DNA of 64,000 nt from Dokdonella_A soli (GCF_039523175.1 NZ_BAAAEU010000003.1:15374-79373), one strand, 5' to 3'. Positions 15,865 through 26,727 are shown, counted from the stretch's first letter. The notes: generated from the letters alone by a model not told the origin. A program made the numbers and translations.

Positions 15865-18810
15865 ATGAAATCGGTTCGAATTTCAGTCCTGGCCGCCGCC
15901 GTCGGGATAGCCTTGTGTGGAATGAGCCCGCCCGACCTGTACGCGGCGGGGTCTTCCCCAGAGTCCAAGGGAGAGAATGCCGCAGGGGCTGTGACAACGG
16001 GTCGCTACATCATCACTTTTGCGGAGGCGGGTCTTGCCAACTACAAGGGTGGCATCTCGGGTCTGCAGCGAACTGCGCCAGCGTCGGATCTGGTCAGTGC
16101 GAACAGTTCGCGCAAGGTCGACGCCAACTCACCGGCCGCCAACTCCTACAAGGCCTATCTGTCCGCGCAGCGCGACTACTACATCAGCGCGATCGAACAG
16201 AAGCTCGGTCGCAACCTTGCCATCAGCTTCACCTATGACGTCACGCGCAGCGCGATTTCCGTTGCGATGAGCCAGGCCGAGGCCGCTGCCGTTGCAGGCG
16301 TGCCCGGCGTCGTGTCGGTGTCGGCAGTTGCCGTCTTGCAGCCGGATACGTTCCGCGGCCCCACCTTCATTGGCGCGAACACGATCTGGGACGGTACGAA
16401 GGTCCCGAGCTACGCCGCCGCCACCCGTGGCCAGGGCGTGCGCGTTGGCGTCATCGACACAGGCTCGTACGCTGCACACCCCTCGTTCGCAAATGATCCC
16501 ATGTGCGGCTTCAGCAATACCCATCCGAAGCTGCACGCCAAGGACTGCATGACCAACAATGGCACGTCGTGCACCGGTACCACACCGGAAGCCGATTCCG
16601 GCAATGGTCACGGCGTGCATACGAGCAGCACGGCCGCCGGCAACACGATCGACAACACGGTCAGTCCGGCACCGTTGCTGCCCAACGGCGTCACCATGTC
16701 GGGTGTGGCGCCGTGTGCGGAAGTCTTCACGTACAAGGTCTGCAATGTCGCCAAAGGCTGTACCAGCGATGCGATCACTGCAGCGATCCAGAACGCGATC
16801 ACCGACCAGGTCGACGTGGTCAACTATTCGATCGGACCGACCTGCGGCGGCGGCGATCCATGGCAGGACAGTCTCGACTTCCTCAGCGCCGAGGGTGCTG
16901 ACGTGTTTGTGGCGGCATCCGCCGGTAACACGCGCGCCACTTGCACGAATCCGACTACCCTCGTCGCCAATAACGGACCGTGGATGCTTACCGTGGCCGC
17001 GTCGACCCAGGACCAGCTGATCTCGCCACAGCTGACCGCTGTGGGTCCTGGCACGCCGCCTGCCGCAACCCAGAACGTCCCGCTGATTGCCGGCAGCACG
17101 ACGCTGACCCCGGCCGCGACCACGGATCTCACCAGCTACCCCTTGCTCACGAATCCGGCAAATCCCGTCGGTTGCACTGCGACCGGTGGAATCACCGTCA
17201 ATTTCACCGGCACGATCGCGATCCTGCGGCGTGGCAGCTGCGCCTTCTCAGAAAAGATCACCAATGCGTACAACGCGGGCGCACGCATGGTGGTCATCGG
17301 CAACAACCAGGCCGGCTCGATCTCCATGGACACCTCGACCCTGACGGCTGCCATTGCCGGTAATGTCGCCGCGTTCAGCATGACGCAGGTTCCCGGTGAC
17401 GCGCTGATCGCGTTCGTCAACGCCAATGCCGGGTCCACCGGCAACTATCGGCGCGCCGTGATCGGGCCGGTTCAGGGTGACGTGCTCGCCGGCTTCAGCT
17501 TCCGCGGTCCGACGATGGCACCGTACGACGACCTGACCAAGCCGGACATCACCGGTCCAGGCGTCAACATCTACGCCGCGCTCGATGCGGGCGAGGGTAA
17601 CTACGGTCTGTTCAGCGGCACTTCGATGTCCTCGCCGCATTTGGCTGGTTCCGGAGCGCTCGTGCGTGCGGTGCATCCGAGCTGGTCGCCGATGGAAGTC
17701 AAGTCGGCGTTGCAAACGACAGCCACGCTGACGGGCACCAAAGAGGATGGCACGACGCAGTGGGCCGTGGATGATGTCGGCGGCGGCCGTGTCGACCTCA
17801 CCAAGGCGACACTTGCGGGCCTCACACTCGATGAGACGCCGGACAACTTCTTACTGGCCAATCCGCACCGTGGCGTAGTCGCTGACACGATTTTCATTGA
17901 CGGTTTCGATCCCGCGGCGCTGCCGATCAAGGACCTGAACGTTGCGTCGCTGCGCAATTCGAAGTGCGGGACGGGCTGCACCTGGACACGCACGTTCAGG
18001 AACCGCCTCAACAAGTCCGGCAATTGGGCGCTGGCGGCGGGTGTCAATCCGGCCGGCTACACGCTGAGCTTCAGCCCTGCTGCGTTTACGCTGGCGCCGG
18101 GTTACACCCAGCAAGTCACGATCACGGCAACGGCTATCGGCGCCACGTCGACGCAATTTGCCTATGGTCGGGTGGATCTGCATGAAAGTGGCAGCCTGTC
18201 GCCGGATCAGCACCTCACCGTCGCGGTCAAGGCTCAGCAGCCTGTGCACGATTCGAGCTTCGAGACGACGACCGGTCCGGCTGGCACGAATCCCTCGTGG
18301 GATGCCCTGGATACCAATCCTGGTGCGGCGGGTGGCACGAACTTCTTCAACAATACGACGGCACTTCCCGTTCCGGTTCGCACCGGAAATTGGGCAGTCT
18401 GGTTCGGCGGTTGGGGTGGCGGTGCGGAAGTCCAGCACATCTCGCAGAGCGTCACCTTCCCGGCTGGCGGCCCGCAGTTCCTGAACTACTGGCGTCGCGC
18501 TGCGACTCCGCCGGATGCGGCGGGCACGCTGACGGTTTCGATTGATGGAACGGCGGTAGAGACGACCAACCTCAGCACGATCACAGCGGAGACCGCCTAC
18601 GGCCACCACTCGATCGATGTCAGCGCCTACGCCAATGGTGCGGCGCATGTGATCAAATTCGAGTACGTCTATGCCGATGCTGCCGCCACCCACAAGGATG
18701 GCAACATCTTCATCGACGACGTGACGCTCGATCCGACCAATGTCAGCCCGTTCCTTGCTCCCAGTCCCGTGCTCAGCCCGGACGCTGGCCTGCTGAAGCA
18801 GGCGGACTGA
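15865..18810 (+). CDS. Secreted subtilisin-like serine peptidase (S8) with PA insert and C-terminal extensions
   Basis: 981 residues. A signal peptide (MKSVRISVLAAAVGIALCGM) and an I9-like prodomain (about 45-150) precede the S8 domain. The catalytic residues are Asp198 (VGVIDTG), His249 (GHGVH) and Ser587 (SGTSMSSPHLAG), with Asn355 (ASAGN) for the oxyanion hole. A PA-type insert lies near 430-540. Residues 673-682 (ADTIFIDGFD) match the tail motif seen at the end of other secreted proteins here. After that come a beta-rich domain (about 690-790) and a jelly-roll-like C-terminal domain (about 795-960). It is probably exported and acts on extracellular protein. The gene has its own promoter candidate and a strong terminator, so it is likely monocistronic. 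Confidence 0.92.
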   Translation: MKSVRISVLAAAVGIALCGMSPPDLYAAGSSPESKGENAAGAVTTGRYIITFAEAGLANYKGGISGLQRTAPASDLVSANSSRKVDANSPAANSYKAYLSAQRDYYISAIEQKLGRNLAISFTYDVTRSAISVAMSQAEAAAVAGVPGVVSVSAVAVLQPDTFRGPTFIGANTIWDGTKVPSYAAATRGQGVRVGVIDTGSYAAHPSFANDPMCGFSNTHPKLHAKDCMTNNGTSCTGTTPEADSGNGHGVHTSSTAAGNTIDNTVSPAPLLPNGVTMSGVAPCAEVFTYKVCNVAKGCTSDAITAAIQNAITDQVDVVNYSIGPTCGGGDPWQDSLDFLSAEGADVFVAASAGNTRATCTNPTTLVANNGPWMLTVAASTQDQLISPQLTAVGPGTPPAATQNVPLIAGSTTLTPAATTDLTSYPLLTNPANPVGCTATGGITVNFTGTIAILRRGSCAFSEKITNAYNAGARMVVIGNNQAGSISMDTSTLTAAIAGNVAAFSMTQVPGDALIAFVNANAGSTGNYRRAVIGPVQGDVLAGFSFRGPTMAPYDDLTKPDITGPGVNIYAALDAGEGNYGLFSGTSMSSPHLAGSGALVRAVHPSWSPMEVKSALQTTATLTGTKEDGTTQWAVDDVGGGRVDLTKATLAGLTLDETPDNFLLANPHRGVVADTIFIDGFDPAALPIKDLNVASLRNSKCGTGCTWTRTFRNRLNKSGNWALAAGVNPAGYTLSFSPAAFTLAPGYTQQVTITATAIGATSTQFAYGRVDLHESGSLSPDQHLTVAVKAQQPVHDSSFETTTGPAGTNPSWDALDTNPGAAGGTNFFNNTTALPVPVRTGNWAVWFGGWGGGAEVQHISQSVTFPAGGPQFLNYWRRAATPPDAAGTLTVSIDGTAVETTNLSTITAETAYGHHSIDVSAYANGAAHVIKFEYVYADAAATHKDGNIFIDDVTLDPTNVSPFLAPSPVLSPDAGLLKQAD

Positions 18811-18835
18811 GTCCTGGAGTCCGACCTCTAGTTTC

Positions 18836-18864
18836 GAGGCCTCCTTCGGGAGGCCTCTTTTTTT
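18836..18864 (+). terminator. Rho-independent terminator after the subtilase gene
   Basis: A perfect 9-bp stem, GAGGCCTCC / GGAGGCCTC, closed by a TTCG tetraloop and followed by seven T residues. It lies 26 bases after the subtilase stop codon. Confidence 0.93.
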
Positions 18865-18957
18865 GGCGCGTCGCTTCTTGTTGCGTCCCGAGGAAGGGCC
18901 CTTTATGAAGCCGAGCAGCCTGGGCGCGCGTTGTGGCCCGATTCGCTCAGCCCCGGC

Positions 18958-19467
18958 TCACTGCCGCTTCAGCACCGCGGTCATCTCCTGCACCGCATTG
19001 ACATAGAAACGTGCCGCGAACTGCTGCTCCTGCGGCGGGCGTTGTGCCAGCGCCGGATCGAGGCGGAACGAGAATTCCAGGTCGAAATCGCAGTGAATGC
19101 CGTAGTGGCTGAGGCCGTACTGATCGCGCCAGGCCTTGTTGAAATAGTAGTAGCTGCCTTCTCCGACCGGCGGCCATTGATGGGTCGGATCCTGCATCGC
19201 GCCCATGCTGCTCCAGTAGGGGGTGATCATCGTCGCGAGCGCGCCGGGTTTCAGCACGCGGTACAGCTCGGCCATGAAATCGACGCGCTGGGCGCCGGTC
19301 AGGTGCTCGAAGAAATGCGAGCAGTACGCTTCGTCGACGCTTGAATCAGCGAAGGGCCAGGGCGTCGTGCGCAGGTCGTGCACGACATCGGCGCCGCATT
19401 CGGGTGAGATGTCGACGCCGATGAAACCCTCGCGTTTATGCGCGCCGCAGCCGAGATCGATCTTCAT
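18958..19467 (-). CDS. SAM-dependent class I methyltransferase
   Basis: 169 residues starting MKIDLGCGAHKREGFIGVD, the SAM-binding glycine motif I, followed by motif-II-type acidic residues, EHL, and YRVLKPGALATMITP as the post-motif. It resembles methyltransferases that act on small molecules or sugars next to glycan genes, but the substrate cannot be inferred. It lies 54 bases after sdaA on the same strand and may be cotranscribed with it. Residues YSS-type aromatic-rich segments near 110-130 probably form the substrate cap. Confidence 0.8.
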   Translation of the reverse strand: MKIDLGCGAHKREGFIGVDISPECGADVVHDLRTTPWPFADSSVDEAYCSHFFEHLTGAQRVDFMAELYRVLKPGALATMITPYWSSMGAMQDPTHQWPPVGEGSYYYFNKAWRDQYGLSHYGIHCDFDLEFSFRLDPALAQRPPQEQQFAARFYVNAVQEMTAVLKRQ

Positions 19468-19521
19468 GAAGTAGACATTCCATTCCCGCGCATTCGGCGG
19501 GAGCGTTGAGCCGTGCGGGAT

Positions 19522-20904
<1,383 letters not shown>

Positions 20905-20969
20905 GGCGGTGATTGGAGGTGGAGTTGCCGCTATTCTACGCGTTCGAATCACGCCTACCTGCAGGAACG

Positions 20970-21197
20970 ATGCGCCTGATCCTGTTCCAACGCGACGATT
21001 GCCCGCTGTGCGACCACGCGCTCGCGCTGCTGGCCGCCGCGCGCGCGCCGGATTTCGACAGCGTATGGATCGATGACGATGCGGCGCTTGAGGCGCGCTA
21101 CGGCACGCGCGTGCCGGTGCTGCGGGATCAGGAGGCCGATCGCGAACTCGATTGGCCGTTCGAACCCGCCGCGCTGCATGCGTTTCTGCGTGGTTGA
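20970..21197 (+). CDS. Glutaredoxin-like family protein (DUF836 type)
   Basis: 75 residues: MRLILFQRDDCPLCDHALAL carries a CPLC redox motif near residues 11-14. Next come DSVWIDDDAALEARYG and the cis-proline motif TRVPVLRD, then a C-terminal helix. This is the compact thioredoxin-fold glutaredoxin-like family whose substrates are unknown. A CAGGA ribosome site precedes ATG 20970. A REP pair follows 38 bases after the stop. Confidence 0.82.
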   Translation: MRLILFQRDDCPLCDHALALLAAARAPDFDSVWIDDDAALEARYGTRVPVLRDQEADRELDWPFEPAALHAFLRG

Positions 21198-21235
21198 ATC
21201 GGCACGCAGGGAATCGGGGCAAGGGGCGATCTTTC

Positions 21236-21297
21236 GCAGGAGCGGCTTCAGCCGCGATGCCTTTCGTCAAGAGCATCGCGGCTGAAGCCGCTCCTAC
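21236..21297. repeat. Inverted pair of GTAG-headed REP elements
   Basis: Left arm AGGAGCGGCTTCAGCCGCGA (head GCAG, one change from GTAG), a short loop, and the exact reverse complement ending CCGCTCCTAC. It lies between the glutaredoxin-like gene and the convergent permease gene. Related pairs occur at 24501, 46500 and 58694. Confidence 0.88.
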
Positions 21298-21401
21298 AAC
21301 ATCGGAAACCCGTGTAGGGCGACGCTTGCCAGCTTGCTTGTCGTGATCACGACCGTGTTCGTCCCTGCGAGATCAACAGCTCAGCGTTCGGCGCCCCCGG
21401 T

Positions 21402-23009
21402 TCATACTGGTGGAATTTCTCCATGCGCGGCCTCGACCGACGGCGTGCGCCAGCCCGACTTCACGCCCCATACGTAGAACGCCAGCCCGATCACCGCGAC
21501 CGCGGCGAGATCCCAGCCCCAGGTCAGGTAGTCGCGGCCGCCGAACTTCGCGCTGCCGGCCCAGGACAGCGCGGCGACCACCGGCAGATAGACGATCAAC
21601 CACCACGCACCGCGCAGCTGGCGGCCGAAGTCGTGCCATCCGGCGCGCGCCTGATAGTAGAAATACACCGGCAGCGCGACCGCCATCAGCAGGATGATCT
21701 CGCCGGTCAGCGGCCACTTCGCCCAGTACAGCAACTCGGTCGAGAACACGAAGGCGACCGCAGCGAGGATCGAAAGGCCGGACAGGCGGAACGGGCGATG
21801 CAGGTCCGGCGCGGTGCGGCGCAGCGTCATCACCGCGACCGGACCGGTGAGGTAGGAAATGATCGTCGCGACCGAGATCACCGCGGCAAGCGTGCCCCAG
21901 CCGCGGAAGAAGAACAGGAACAGGAACGACACTGCGAGGTTCAGCCACATCGCCGGCCGCGGAATACCGAAGCGCGGATGCAGGCGGCCGAACAGCTTCG
22001 GCAGCGTACCGTTGCGTTCCATGCCATAGATCATGCGCGCGGTGGTTGCGGTGTAGGTGATGCCGGTGCCGCTCGGACTGATGAACGCATCCAGGTAGAG
22101 CAACATCGCCAGCCAATGCAGGTTGACGATGATCGCGAGCTCGGCGAACGGCGAGCGGAAGTCGATGCCGTGCCAACCCGCTTTCGCCAGCATCTCCGGC
22201 GGCACCGCGCCGATGTAGGCAACCTGCAGGATGATGTAGACGATCGTCGCCAGCACGATCGAACCGATCACTGCGAACGGAATGCTCGTGCCCGGATTGT
22301 GCGCCTCGCCGGCGAGGTTCACCGGGCTCTGGAAACCATTGAAGCTGAACACGATGCCGGCGGTCGCGACCGCCGTCAGCACCGCGGCGAAGTCGATCGC
22401 ATGCGTGTCGCCATGCACGCCGACCGCGAAATTGCCGCTGTGGAAGCCGCTCGCGATGAGCGCCAGGCCGGTCGCCGCCGGCACCACGAGCTTGAACCAG
22501 GTGATCGCGGTGTTCGAGCGCGCGAACAGCTTCACGCTCCAGAAGTTCAGCAGGAAGTAGACGATCACCAGCACCGCGGCGATCGCGAGGCCCGGCGGCG
22601 TCAGCTCACCGTGCCCATCGGGCATGTGCACGAACAGGTCCTGCGCCCACTGCCACGGCCACGAGGCCATGTACTGCACCGAGGCTTCGGCCTCGACCGG
22701 GATCACCGAGACGATCGCGATCCAGTTCGCCCACGCCGCGATGAAACCGACCAGCGAACCGTGCGAGTAGTGGCCATAGCGCACCATGCCGCCGGATTCC
22801 GGGAACATCGCGCCGAGCTCGGCATAAGTCAGCGCGATCGTCATGATGATCGCCGCGCCGATCACCCAGGCCCAGACCGCGCCCGGACCGGCAAGTCCCG
22901 CCGCACGCCAGGCGCCGAACAGCCAGCCCGAACCGATGATCGAGCCGAGGCCGGTCAGCATCAGGGCCCAGGGGCCGACATCGCGGTGGATGGCGTAGTG
23001 CTCGGACAT
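21402..23009 (-). CDS. APC-superfamily amino-acid permease
   Basis: 535 residues with about 12 membrane spans. It starts MSEHYAIHRDVGPWALMLTG and carries the first-helix motif GLGSIIGSGWLFGA that binds the substrate backbone, followed by YAELGAMFPESGGMVRYG, a signature of the amino acid-polyamine-organocation family. It probably imports an amino acid by proton symport across the inner membrane; which one is not visible. An upstream ATG at 23027 would add six residues. The gene stands alone, with another minus-strand gene (GTPase) starting further upstream. Confidence 0.9.
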   Translation of the reverse strand: MSEHYAIHRDVGPWALMLTGLGSIIGSGWLFGAWRAAGLAGPGAVWAWVIGAAIIMTIALTYAELGAMFPESGGMVRYGHYSHGSLVGFIAAWANWIAIVSVIPVEAEASVQYMASWPWQWAQDLFVHMPDGHGELTPPGLAIAAVLVIVYFLLNFWSVKLFARSNTAITWFKLVVPAATGLALIASGFHSGNFAVGVHGDTHAIDFAAVLTAVATAGIVFSFNGFQSPVNLAGEAHNPGTSIPFAVIGSIVLATIVYIILQVAYIGAVPPEMLAKAGWHGIDFRSPFAELAIIVNLHWLAMLLYLDAFISPSGTGITYTATTARMIYGMERNGTLPKLFGRLHPRFGIPRPAMWLNLAVSFLFLFFFRGWGTLAAVISVATIISYLTGPVAVMTLRRTAPDLHRPFRLSGLSILAAVAFVFSTELLYWAKWPLTGEIILLMAVALPVYFYYQARAGWHDFGRQLRGAWWLIVYLPVVAALSWAGSAKFGGRDYLTWGWDLAAVAVIGLAFYVWGVKSGWRTPSVEAAHGEIPPV

Positions 23010-23106
23010 GCGAACTCCAGATTTCACCGCAAACGCGGCGCGAAACCGCGATGGTCGCAGTTCGGGCGGCGAATGTCAGCGGGCAGAGTCGGGCGCCGGG
23101 GTTGGA

Positions 23107-24474
23107 TCAATCCGCCTTGCGGTCGCGCAGGCGCTTCAGAATCTCCTCGCGCGCCTCGCGCAGGATCGAGTCGCGGTCGAGGCTTTCGACGATCTCGGTC
23201 ACGACGCGCTTGGGTCCTTTCTCGCCCCAGGACTTGCCGGCGATCAGGTACTTCTCGGCCGCGCGGCCGACCAGTTCAGTCGCATACCAGGCCAGCGCGC
23301 CTTGCGCCCCGGCGGTGACGACCGTCGATAGACCGGCACTGAGGCCTTTCAGCGCCGAGGCGACCAGGTGTACGCCCCAGATCGCGCCCATCAGCGCGGC
23401 CAGTTGCGCCGAGATCACCGCGATCAGCGAGCCGGCCTCGCCCTTCGTCAGCGGCAGGCCGTAGACGCGGCCCAGGTGCATGACCAGCGCCGCGTCGAGC
23501 GCACCGGCCGCGAGCAGGTCGGCGACCGGGATCGGATTCAGCGCGACCGCGAGGCTCTTGGCTATGCAGTATTGGCGGATCACCTTGTCCGCGAGTTCAC
23601 GGCGCGCCTCGGCGATGCGCGTACCGACCTGGTCCGAGACGCGGCCGGCGAACAGGCTCGCGTTCAGCGCGGCCAAGGTGCGGCCCTCGCGTTCGACGAT
23701 CGCGGTGAGCCGGTCGCGTAATGCGTCGAGATCGGGCATCTGTTCGACCAGTTCGGCATGCTCGATGCCGTCTGCATCGACGCGCAGCCGCTTCAGCGGC
23801 GCCGGCTGCGCGGCGATCGCGACGACATCGTCGGCGCGCACGAGGCCCGTCGCGTGTTCACGCAGGCGTTCGAGCAAGTGCTTGCGTTCGTCCTCGCCGT
23901 ACCGATCGGCCTTGTTCAGTGCAAGCAGCAGCGGGCGCTCCGTGCGCGCGAGCAGTTGCAAGGCATCCCGCTCGCGCTGGGTCATGTCGCCGTCGACGAC
24001 GAAAACCACGAGATCACTGACACCCGCAACGTCGAACGCGAGTTTCTCGCGCGCCTCGCCATCGAGTTCGTCGATGCCCGGCGTGTCGATCAGATGAACG
24101 CCATTGCCGGCGACTTCTTGCCAGCTGCGCCGGGCGGCTTCGCGTGTCGTGCCGTGCAACACGCCGACCGTGAACGCGTCCTCGCCGAGCAACGCATTGG
24201 CCAGCGCGGACTTGCCGACGCTGACCCTGCCGAACACCGCGATGTGCAGCTCGCCGCGCTCGAGCTTGCCGAGCATCGCCTCGAGGCGCGCGAAGTCCAC
24301 GGCAAGGCTGCTGCGGATCGCGGTCGGGATATCCGGATCGTCGAGCAGTGCACGCAGGCTTTCGGTGGCTTGCGCACTGTGCGTGTCGCCACGAGGTGCA
24401 GCGGCGACAGGCCGATCGCCCGCTCGCAGGAACCCGGCGCGCAAGCGTTGCCACAGTGAAACGGGACCGTTCAT
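23107..24474 (-). CDS. Dynamin/Era-type GTPase with C-terminal DUF697-like membrane domain
   Basis: 455 residues. The G domain has G1 GRVSVGKS (82-89), threonines 109-110 as switch I, G3 DTPG (130-133) and G4 NKAD (187-190). The C-terminal half (about 290-430) is rich in alanine and hydrophobic helices (AVALNPIPVADLLAAGALDAALVMHLG) as in DUF697/YcjF-type proteins, suggesting membrane association. Its cellular role is unknown. A paralogue lies at 28765-30264. The frame is transcribed toward the permease. An inverted REP pair lies directly upstream of its start. Confidence 0.85.
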   Translation of the reverse strand: MNGPVSLWQRLRAGFLRAGDRPVAAAPRGDTHSAQATESLRALLDDPDIPTAIRSSLAVDFARLEAMLGKLERGELHIAVFGRVSVGKSALANALLGEDAFTVGVLHGTTREAARRSWQEVAGNGVHLIDTPGIDELDGEAREKLAFDVAGVSDLVVFVVDGDMTQRERDALQLLARTERPLLLALNKADRYGEDERKHLLERLREHATGLVRADDVVAIAAQPAPLKRLRVDADGIEHAELVEQMPDLDALRDRLTAIVEREGRTLAALNASLFAGRVSDQVGTRIAEARRELADKVIRQYCIAKSLAVALNPIPVADLLAAGALDAALVMHLGRVYGLPLTKGEAGSLIAVISAQLAALMGAIWGVHLVASALKGLSAGLSTVVTAGAQGALAWYATELVGRAAEKYLIAGKSWGEKGPKRVVTEIVESLDRDSILREAREEILKRLRDRKAD

Positions 24475-24500
24475 TCGATAGCTCGCGCGCGCAAGAATCC

Positions 24501-24612
24501 GTAGGAGCGGCTTCAGCCGCGATCGGTGTCACGACCAGAGCACACCATTCCCACCCAACCCTTCCCTTGAAGGGGAGGGCTTGAAGAGCATCGCGGCTGA
24601 AGCCGCTCCTAC
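24501..24612. repeat. Inverted GTAG REP pair with a second hairpin repeat in its loop
   Basis: GTAGGAGCGGCTTCAGCC at 24501 and its reverse complement ending at 24612. The loop contains CCCACCCAACCCTTCCC, then TTGA, then GGGGAGGG (about 24550-24584), an independent hairpin repeat. The same nested arrangement occurs at 46500-46610. Confidence 0.88.
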
Positions 24613-24622
24613 AACGCTCTCG

Positions 24623-25162
24623 TTACTTGGCGCTCAGCACGAGATGTCCGTGCACCGACACGTCGGCGCCGATGTCGGACCAGTCGCTGCCGTTGCCAAG
24701 GCCGAAGTCGGCGCGTTTCAGCGTGGTGTCGACATCCAGCGTCGCCGTGTTCCCGTTTTCAGCGAACTTCACCTTGAGCGTGACGGGCTTGGTCTGATCG
24801 CGGATCGTCAGAGTGCCTTTGGCCTCGCTGCCGTCGGCGGCCTTCGTGAACGACTCCGTGACGAAGTGCGCCTTCGGGAACTTGCCGGTAGCAAAGAAGT
24901 CGCTGCCCTTCAGCGCGTCGTCGCGCTCGCTGCTGGCAGTGTCCGAGCTGGCGGTATCGACGTTCACGTCGAACTTCGCCTTGGCGAGATCGGCTGCGTC
25001 GTACACGATCGTCGCGTCGAACTTCTTGAACATGCCGTCGAAGGATTCGCCCTGATAACTGCCCTTGAAGGTCAGCGAACTTTTCGCGGCGTCCACGTGC
25101 CAGTCACGCGCGAACGCGGCGGCCGGCAACAGCAGGGAAGCAAGGATCAGCGTGCGCACCAT
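24623..25162 (-). CDS. YceI family periplasmic protein
   Basis: 179 residues. A signal peptide (MVRTLILASLLLPAAAFA) precedes the YceI lipocalin-like barrel: WHVDAAKSSLTFKGSYQGE, FDATIVYDAADL, FPKAHFVTESF, GTLTIRDQTKPVTLKV and FGLGNGSDWSDIG. Family members bind isoprenoid or other lipidic ligands in the periplasm and are often paired with cytochrome b561, as here. It is the last gene of a three-gene operon (25758-26342, 25181-25756, this gene); the gap to the cytochrome gene is 18 bases. Confidence 0.92.
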   Translation of the reverse strand: MVRTLILASLLLPAAAFARDWHVDAAKSSLTFKGSYQGESFDGMFKKFDATIVYDAADLAKAKFDVNVDTASSDTASSERDDALKGSDFFATGKFPKAHFVTESFTKAADGSEAKGTLTIRDQTKPVTLKVKFAENGNTATLDVDTTLKRADFGLGNGSDWSDIGADVSVHGHLVLSAK

Positions 25163-25180
25163 GATGCAATCTCCTCGGAG

Positions 25181-25756
25181 TCAGGGGGTCGGACCGGATG
25201 CCGTGCGCCGGCCCGGAAGCATCCGGCGCAACACATCGTCGCGATGGTAGAAATGATGAACGAGCGCGGCTGTGGCGTGGCCTGCGGCCACCAGGATGAG
25301 CAGCCAGAACAGCCATTCGTGAGTCTCGTGCCCGATTTCCTTGAGCTGGTCGTCGGGACCTCCGGTCAGGCTCGGCATCTGCACGATGCCCCACCAGTAC
25401 AGAGGACGCAGGCTGCTTGCCGAATCGAACAGCCAGCCGGATAGCGGCACCGCGAACAGCAGCACGTAGAGCAGGGCATGGCCGACGCGCGCAGCCATGA
25501 CCTGTGCGTGCGACATCGTCGCCGGTTCGGCCGGGCGCACGTCGAAAAGCCGCCAGATCAGGCGCAGGATCGCGAGCAGCAGGACGGTGAGTCCGAGCGA
25601 TTTGTGGAACGTGTAGATCGGGATGATGTTCGGCTTCTTGGGCAGCTCGACCATGATGAGGCCGATCACGCCCTGCGCGAGGATCAGCAGCACGATCGTC
25701 CAGTGAAAGAGCTTGGCCACACTGCCCCAATGCGCTGTGCTGCCTTTGAGTGTCAT
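25181..25756 (-). CDS. Cytochrome b561 family membrane protein
   Basis: 191 residues with four membrane spans and the histidines expected for two b hemes: LFHWTIVLLILAQG, YTFHKSLGLTVLL, ARVGHALLYVLLFAVPLSGW and AAGHATAALVHHF. It probably passes electrons across the inner membrane between quinol and a periplasmic partner. Start ATG 25756 follows the stop of the upstream yceI-type gene by one base, so translation is probably coupled. Confidence 0.9.
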   Translation of the reverse strand: MTLKGSTAHWGSVAKLFHWTIVLLILAQGVIGLIMVELPKKPNIIPIYTFHKSLGLTVLLLAILRLIWRLFDVRPAEPATMSHAQVMAARVGHALLYVLLFAVPLSGWLFDSASSLRPLYWWGIVQMPSLTGGPDDQLKEIGHETHEWLFWLLILVAAGHATAALVHHFYHRDDVLRRMLPGRRTASGPTP

Positions 25757-25757
25757 C

Positions 25758-26342
25758 TCAGTTATCCCCTTGTTTGGATTTCGCTGCATCACCGTCGCGG
25801 ATACCCTCGATCTCGAGGCGCAGCTCGACCGCCTCGCTGACGACGTCGGCATAGCGCTTCATGCCGAACTCGAAACGATGCAGGGTAGCGCTGGCGGAAA
25901 AGCCAGCCTTCTGCTTGAACGCGTAAGGATCGTTGCCGATGCGGTTCAGCGTGAACGCGACGTCGATCGGCTTCGTCTCGCCATGGAAATTGAGATCCCC
26001 GTGGATCATGCCATGCGTCGCGTCCCGCTTCTCGACGCTGCGACTGACGAAATGCGCGGTCGGCCAGCGACCGACGTCGAGGAACTGGCCGGATCTGACG
26101 GTGTCGTTCCATTTCGCGTCACCCATGTCGGCCGAAGCGAGGTCGATCGCGACGTCGACGCGGCTGGCGCTCCAGTCCTTGTCGTCGAACTGGAACCAGC
26201 CTTCCTTGATGCGCAGGCGACCTTGCGGATGCGAGAAGCGTTGATGCCCGACGCTGAACCAGACTTGCGAATGGACCGGGTCGAAACGATACGTTTCCGG
26301 CACCGCGCGCGCGGGTGTTGGAAACAACAGCGACAGCGCCAC
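25758..26342 (-). CDS. YceI family protein, second copy, first gene of the operon
   Basis: The mature part (YRFDPVHSQVWFSVGHQRFS, GRLRIKEGWFQFDDKD, WPTAHFVSRSV, GDLNFHGETKPIDV, FGMKRYADVVSEAV) is a clear YceI barrel with only about 25-30% visible similarity to the downstream copy. The start is uncertain: the frame stays open to 26597 through repeat DNA. I propose GTG 26342, which gives VALSLLFPTPARAVP, a very short signal peptide. AGGAAG is about 20 bases upstream, too far for a standard ribosome site. A CTCTCCC repeat begins almost at this point and may have displaced the original 5' end. Confidence 0.75.
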   Translation of the reverse strand: MALSLLFPTPARAVPETYRFDPVHSQVWFSVGHQRFSHPQGRLRIKEGWFQFDDKDWSASRVDVAIDLASADMGDAKWNDTVRSGQFLDVGRWPTAHFVSRSVEKRDATHGMIHGDLNFHGETKPIDVAFTLNRIGNDPYAFKQKAGFSASATLHRFEFGMKRYADVVSEAVELRLEIEGIRDGDAAKSKQGDN

Positions 26343-26364
26343 GACGCTTGCGACGCCGAAACTT

Positions 26365-26569
26365 CCTCTCTCCCAAGCGAAGCTAGGGGGAGAGGGCTGG
26401 GGCGAGGGGGCGGGGTTGCAACGAAGCGAAACCTGGGTGCCTGCCCGGTACGCGATGCGAAGTGCAAGGCTCGTCTGCTCAGGACTGCAGCGGTTCGAGG
26501 AGAGCCGAGCCGTCGCCCCCTCACCCAACCCTCTCCCCCAACGAAACAGCCGTTGGGGGAGAGGGCTGG
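26365..26569. repeat. Second face-to-face pair of CTCTCCC/GGGAGAGGG hairpin repeats
   Basis: Left unit (26365-26415): CCTCTCTCCC, spacer, GGGGGAGAGGG, then a GGGGCGAGGGGGCGGGG tail. The right unit (26514-26569) is inverted: CGCCCCCTCACCCAACC, CTCTCCCCCAACG, then CGTTGGGGGAGAGGG. About 98 bases lie between. Total size and order match the pair at 13325. This occupies most of the 385-base gap between the yceI operon and the DUF302 gene; nothing else is recognisable there. Confidence 0.72.
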
Positions 26570-26727
26570 AAAGCGGCGCTGACGGCGTGTTGTGCATTCC
26601 GCCAGCTTGGCAAAAACCGCCCGGTCACGCCAGCGTCGCAGCGTGAACGCTGTGGTGCGCTGGCATCACCCATCGGGCGACAGGAGCGATCGTGCGCGTC
26701 GTCGTTCGCACGACCGCTTCGTATGGA

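Noticed and set aside
21423..23318. 631-codon plus-strand open frame opposite the permease
   Set aside because: Antisense shadow; Arg/His-rich with no domain.
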